From the NCBI RefSeq assembly GCF_934754915.1, contig NZ_CAKVKB010000017.1, positions 1 to 45,434 of the forward strand: a stretch of DNA of 45,434 nt, in the 5' to 3' direction. The notes beneath the pieces were generated by a model that was not told the DNA's origin, did not search any database, and saw nothing but the letters and a program-made list of their open reading frames with translations. Origin of the DNA: an uncultured Clostridium sp. (GTDB lineage: Bacteria > Bacillota > Clostridia > Clostridiales > Clostridiaceae). Below, piece by piece: positions 43,471 through 45,434 of this stretch; within the stretch, counting starts at the first letter, position 1; each line of letters begins with the position of its first letter. The position numbers were made by a program, and so were the translations under genes.

Positions 43471-44207
43471 AGGAGGAGGTCAAAATATTTATTATCAGTG
43501 CATGTTTGTGTGGAGTAAATTGTAAATATAGCGGAAAAAATAATTTAAATGAAAAATGTATGAAGATGTTTCAAGAAGGAAAAGCAATACTTGTATGCCC
43601 TGAACAACTTGGAGGATTACCAACACCAAGGAATCCCGTTGAATTGGATTCATGCGCAAAAGAGGTTATTGAAAATGAAGGAAAAGCAATTGATAAGTTA
43701 GGAAATGATGTTACTAAACAATTCCTAGACGGAGCATATGAAACTTTAAGGATAGCCAAGGAAGCAGGTATAAATAAAGCTATACTTAAAGAAGGAAGTC
43801 CTTCTTGTGGCTGTAATTTTGTTTATGATGGAAGTTTTTCTGGTAATAAAATCAAGGGAAAAGGAATAACAGCTTATATTCTTGAACAGGAAGGGATAAG
43901 TGTTATTTCAGATGAAGATTTAGATGAAAGTGATAATAAGCTGGTATATTTAAATGGATACAACAGAGAAAAGGCTAAGAAAATTAAATTATTTAAAGAA
44001 GATGATGAAAATGAAGATGCTGAATATTTTAATCTGACAGAAAATTTAGCTGATATGTCTGATCTTCCAGAAAGCGTTGAAATAAATGTGAAAAGATTGA
44101 TGATTTCTCTTGCCAAAGATCTCATGGGATTTGAGGAAAATGATGAAATAGCAGAAGCAACAGGATTGACTATTGAAGAGGTTGAAAAAATATTAGAAAA
44201 AATGTAA
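43464..44207 (+). CDS. DUF523 family protein with acidic C-terminal extension
   Basis: Function unknown. Residues about 10-160 are a DUF523 domain: ISACLCGVNCKYSGK, CPEQLGGLPTPR and KEGSPSCGC with conserved Cys that could bind metal. Classic DUF523 proteins have about 150 residues; here a further 85 follow, with an acidic stretch (KEDDENEDAE) and a helical end (IAEATGLTIEEVEKILEKM) like the tail of Rpn-type transposase-like proteins. The start is problematic: ATG 43464 and TTG 43452 lie in the repeat-copy-E end with no binding site upstream, while AGGAGGAGG (43471-43479) is followed at 5 nt by ATA (43485). The family normally starts just there. Confidence 0.85.
   Translation: MYKEEVKIFIISACLCGVNCKYSGKNNLNEKCMKMFQEGKAILVCPEQLGGLPTPRNPVELDSCAKEVIENEGKAIDKLGNDVTKQFLDGAYETLRIAKEAGINKAILKEGSPSCGCNFVYDGSFSGNKIKGKGITAYILEQEGISVISDEDLDESDNKLVYLNGYNREKAKKIKLFKEDDENEDAEYFNLTENLADMSDLPESVEINVKRLMISLAKDLMGFEENDEIAEATGLTIEEVEKILEKM
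43471..43480 (+). promoter_or_regulatory. Strong ribosome binding site without a standard start codon at normal distance
   Basis: AGGAGGAGGT is the best Shine-Dalgarno match here, yet the next in-frame codons are GTC, AAA, ATA, TTT, ATT and ATC. Initiation at ATA 43485 or ATT 43491 would give the usual DUF523 N-terminus. Otherwise ATG 43464 is used with no binding site of its own. Confidence 0.6.
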
Positions 44208-44225
44208 TGTTAATTTAAAGATATA

Positions 44226-44270
44226 AGAAAAGATTATGTTTGTGAAAGTAAAAACATAATCTTTTCTGTT
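44226..44270. terminator. Bidirectional terminator between DUF523 and methyltransferase genes
   Basis: AGAAAAGATTATGTTT (44226-44241) pairs perfectly with AAACATAATCTTTTCT (44252-44267), with T-rich sequence beyond both arms. Confidence 0.85.
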
Positions 44271-44363
44271 TTTTATAAATTACTGTGGTGCTTATGTTCT
44301 ATAACAGGGAGATAGAAAAAACTACACTTTCTCATTGTTTAAACTTCTTATATTAAAATAATA

Positions 44364-45281
44364 TTAATGTCTTACAGCTAAACAATAATTAACATTATCA
44401 AATGCGCTCATATAGTGCGTGGGATTTGCTTTGTTATATTCTTCAAAGTATTGTTTAGTAATTTGATCTGGAGTTAAATGTTCATATGTTGAAAAACCAC
44501 ATCTGGAAAGTAATTTTTTTATTTCATCATAAGAATAACCTGCAAGCATTTTTTCTTTTGCTTCATTTGCAAGCATTACTTGTTTTTTGGTTTTTTCAGC
44601 TACTTTCTCAGTATAAGTCACATCATCAGGATAGTCAAATACAAGTGAACTACCTTCTGGTATAATTTCTCCTATTGTTCCAATCAATCTTTCAAAATCT
44701 GTCTTTGAAAGATAGTAAGATAGTCCAAGCAAACTGCAAAAACTAATCTTAGTACTATCAAATTTCTTATTTTTACTTACTGCTTCACTCCATTTTTCTT
44801 GTGTAAAATCAGCATCTACATAATTAACATTGTCTGGTATCTCTATATTTGCTTTTTTTAGTCGTTCCATCTTATCATTTGCAGTTACTGGATGATCAAT
44901 TTCAAAAATTTCTATTTCTTTTGCCCATTCAGGTTGACGATACGCAAAACTGTCATATCCTGCAGCAAAAATCAGATATTGCTTCACTTTACTGACACAT
45001 ACAGCATTTTTAAGCATTATTTCTGTATATGCTGCCCTGCCAAGTGGTGATGATGCTAATTGGTTATCTACAATCCATCGTAAAGCTTCATTTTTATTTC
45101 CAACAAAGTTAGGATTAAAGAATTTTATTCCATTGGACATATTTTCTCCTATCTCATTATATTCTTCCTTTGATAATAATAATTCTGCAATAGTGTCATC
45201 AAAAATTTTTACTTTATTCTCTTTAGAATGATATGCTCTTGAAAATGCACATATAAGTGCGGTCATAAATTTTTTCTCCAT
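44364..45281 (-). CDS. Class I SAM-dependent methyltransferase (LCM/PPM-type)
   Basis: A 305-residue cytoplasmic methyltransferase of the family that includes leucine carboxyl methyltransferases and bacterial O-methyltransferases of secondary metabolism. The SAM site is formed by YLIFAAGYDSFAYR (motif I, about 103-116), the acidic FEIDHPVT after strand 2, NVNYVDADF, and ISFCSLLGLSYYL in the motif IV region. The substrate is unknown. ATG 45281 has AGAGGTG 8 nt upstream; the frame is open to 45293. Its sequence looks slightly less AT-biased than its neighbours (GCGCTCATATAGTGCGTGGG near the 3' end), which may mean later acquisition. Confidence 0.87.
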   Translation of the reverse strand: MEKKFMTALICAFSRAYHSKENKVKIFDDTIAELLLSKEEYNEIGENMSNGIKFFNPNFVGNKNEALRWIVDNQLASSPLGRAAYTEIMLKNAVCVSKVKQYLIFAAGYDSFAYRQPEWAKEIEIFEIDHPVTANDKMERLKKANIEIPDNVNYVDADFTQEKWSEAVSKNKKFDSTKISFCSLLGLSYYLSKTDFERLIGTIGEIIPEGSSLVFDYPDDVTYTEKVAEKTKKQVMLANEAKEKMLAGYSYDEIKKLLSRCGFSTYEHLTPDQITKQYFEEYNKANPTHYMSAFDNVNYCLAVRH

Positions 45282-45374
45282 AAAATAAATCACCTCTATT
45301 AATTAATACATTATTATTGATATAACTACAATACTTAACTTTTTTAGTATTTTATGGTAATATAAATATATAAT

Positions 45375-45434
45375 TTAAAGAAAAAATTTTGTATAATCTA
45401 ATATTTCATTAATATTCATTTCTTCAATATTCAT
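45375..45434 (-). other. Possible 3' end of a minus-strand gene entering from the right edge
   Basis: Nineteen open codons (MNIEEMNINEILDYTKFFL, then stop) reach the window edge on the minus strand. It may be a gene end or chance; nothing in it is recognisable. The rest of 45294-45374 shows only AT-rich DNA. Confidence 0.2.

Noticed and set aside
1..45434. CRISPR arrays, toxin-antitoxin pairs, phage or conjugative genes, restriction or other defence systems
   Set aside because: No regularly spaced direct repeats, no recombinase, transposase or defence-type domains found on either strand.

Overview
The window is low-G+C DNA (roughly 30% by eye) with AT-rich spacers, strong AGGAGG-type ribosome binding sites and typical Firmicutes gene content: GatD/MurT, a DacF-type carboxypeptidase, MutS2 next to ZapA, YhgE/Pip proteins and DUF523. 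Everything fits a Clostridium sensu stricto (cluster I) chromosome. This placement is from gene content and codon use, not from a database search. I see no insertion sequence, prophage, CRISPR array or rRNA operon.

Layout. 1-2.5 kb: the 3' part of a eukaryotic-type NADP isocitrate dehydrogenase, an HD-domain hydrolase, a single tRNA-Gln(CUG) and a small SRPBCC-like protein. 2.6-8.5 kb: an M29 aminopeptidase (minus strand), then polA-coaE-lytic transglycosylase. 8.6-11.6 kb: tRNA-Leu(AAG) and a pabA-pabB-pabC operon making p-aminobenzoate for folate. 11.7-21.4 kb: a secreted wall-binding repeat protein, two tandem YhgE/Pip membrane proteins, and two overlapping membrane sensor histidine kinases with no response regulator beside them. 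21.5-25.4 kb: TspO-like protein, topoisomerase III, AEC-family transporter. 25.6-29.4 kb: an ABC importer (binding lipoprotein, ATPase, permease) and a YitT-family protein. 29.4-32.7 kb (minus strand): acyltransferase-3 protein, flavin reductase-like protein, D,D-carboxypeptidase. 32.9-35.9 kb: polysaccharide deacetylase, then gatD-murT (minus strand), which amidates lipid II. 36.2-44.2 kb: ZapA with a giant coiled-coil tail, U32/DUF3656 protein, MutS2, DUF523 protein. 44.4-45.3 kb: a class I methyltransferase (minus strand).

Functionally, much of the window concerns the cell envelope (SLT, wall-binding protein, YhgE/Pip pair, DacF, deacetylase, GatD/MurT, acyltransferase, ZapA) and DNA or ribosome maintenance (PolA, TopB, MutS2, U32).

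The most unusual observations are: (i) a family of five MITE-like intergenic elements of about 85-130 bp with a common 19-bp core palindrome and inverted terminal repeats, one with perfect 14-bp repeats; (ii) one copy sits directly upstream of the DUF523 gene, where a strong ribosome binding site is followed by no ATG/GTG/TTG at normal distance; (iii) a 679-residue ZapA variant; (iv) the YhgE/Pip pair next to the orphan kinase pair, a candidate envelope-sensing module; (v) altered conserved residues in the acyltransferase (His to Asn) and topoisomerase III (Asp to Ala after the active-site Tyr).
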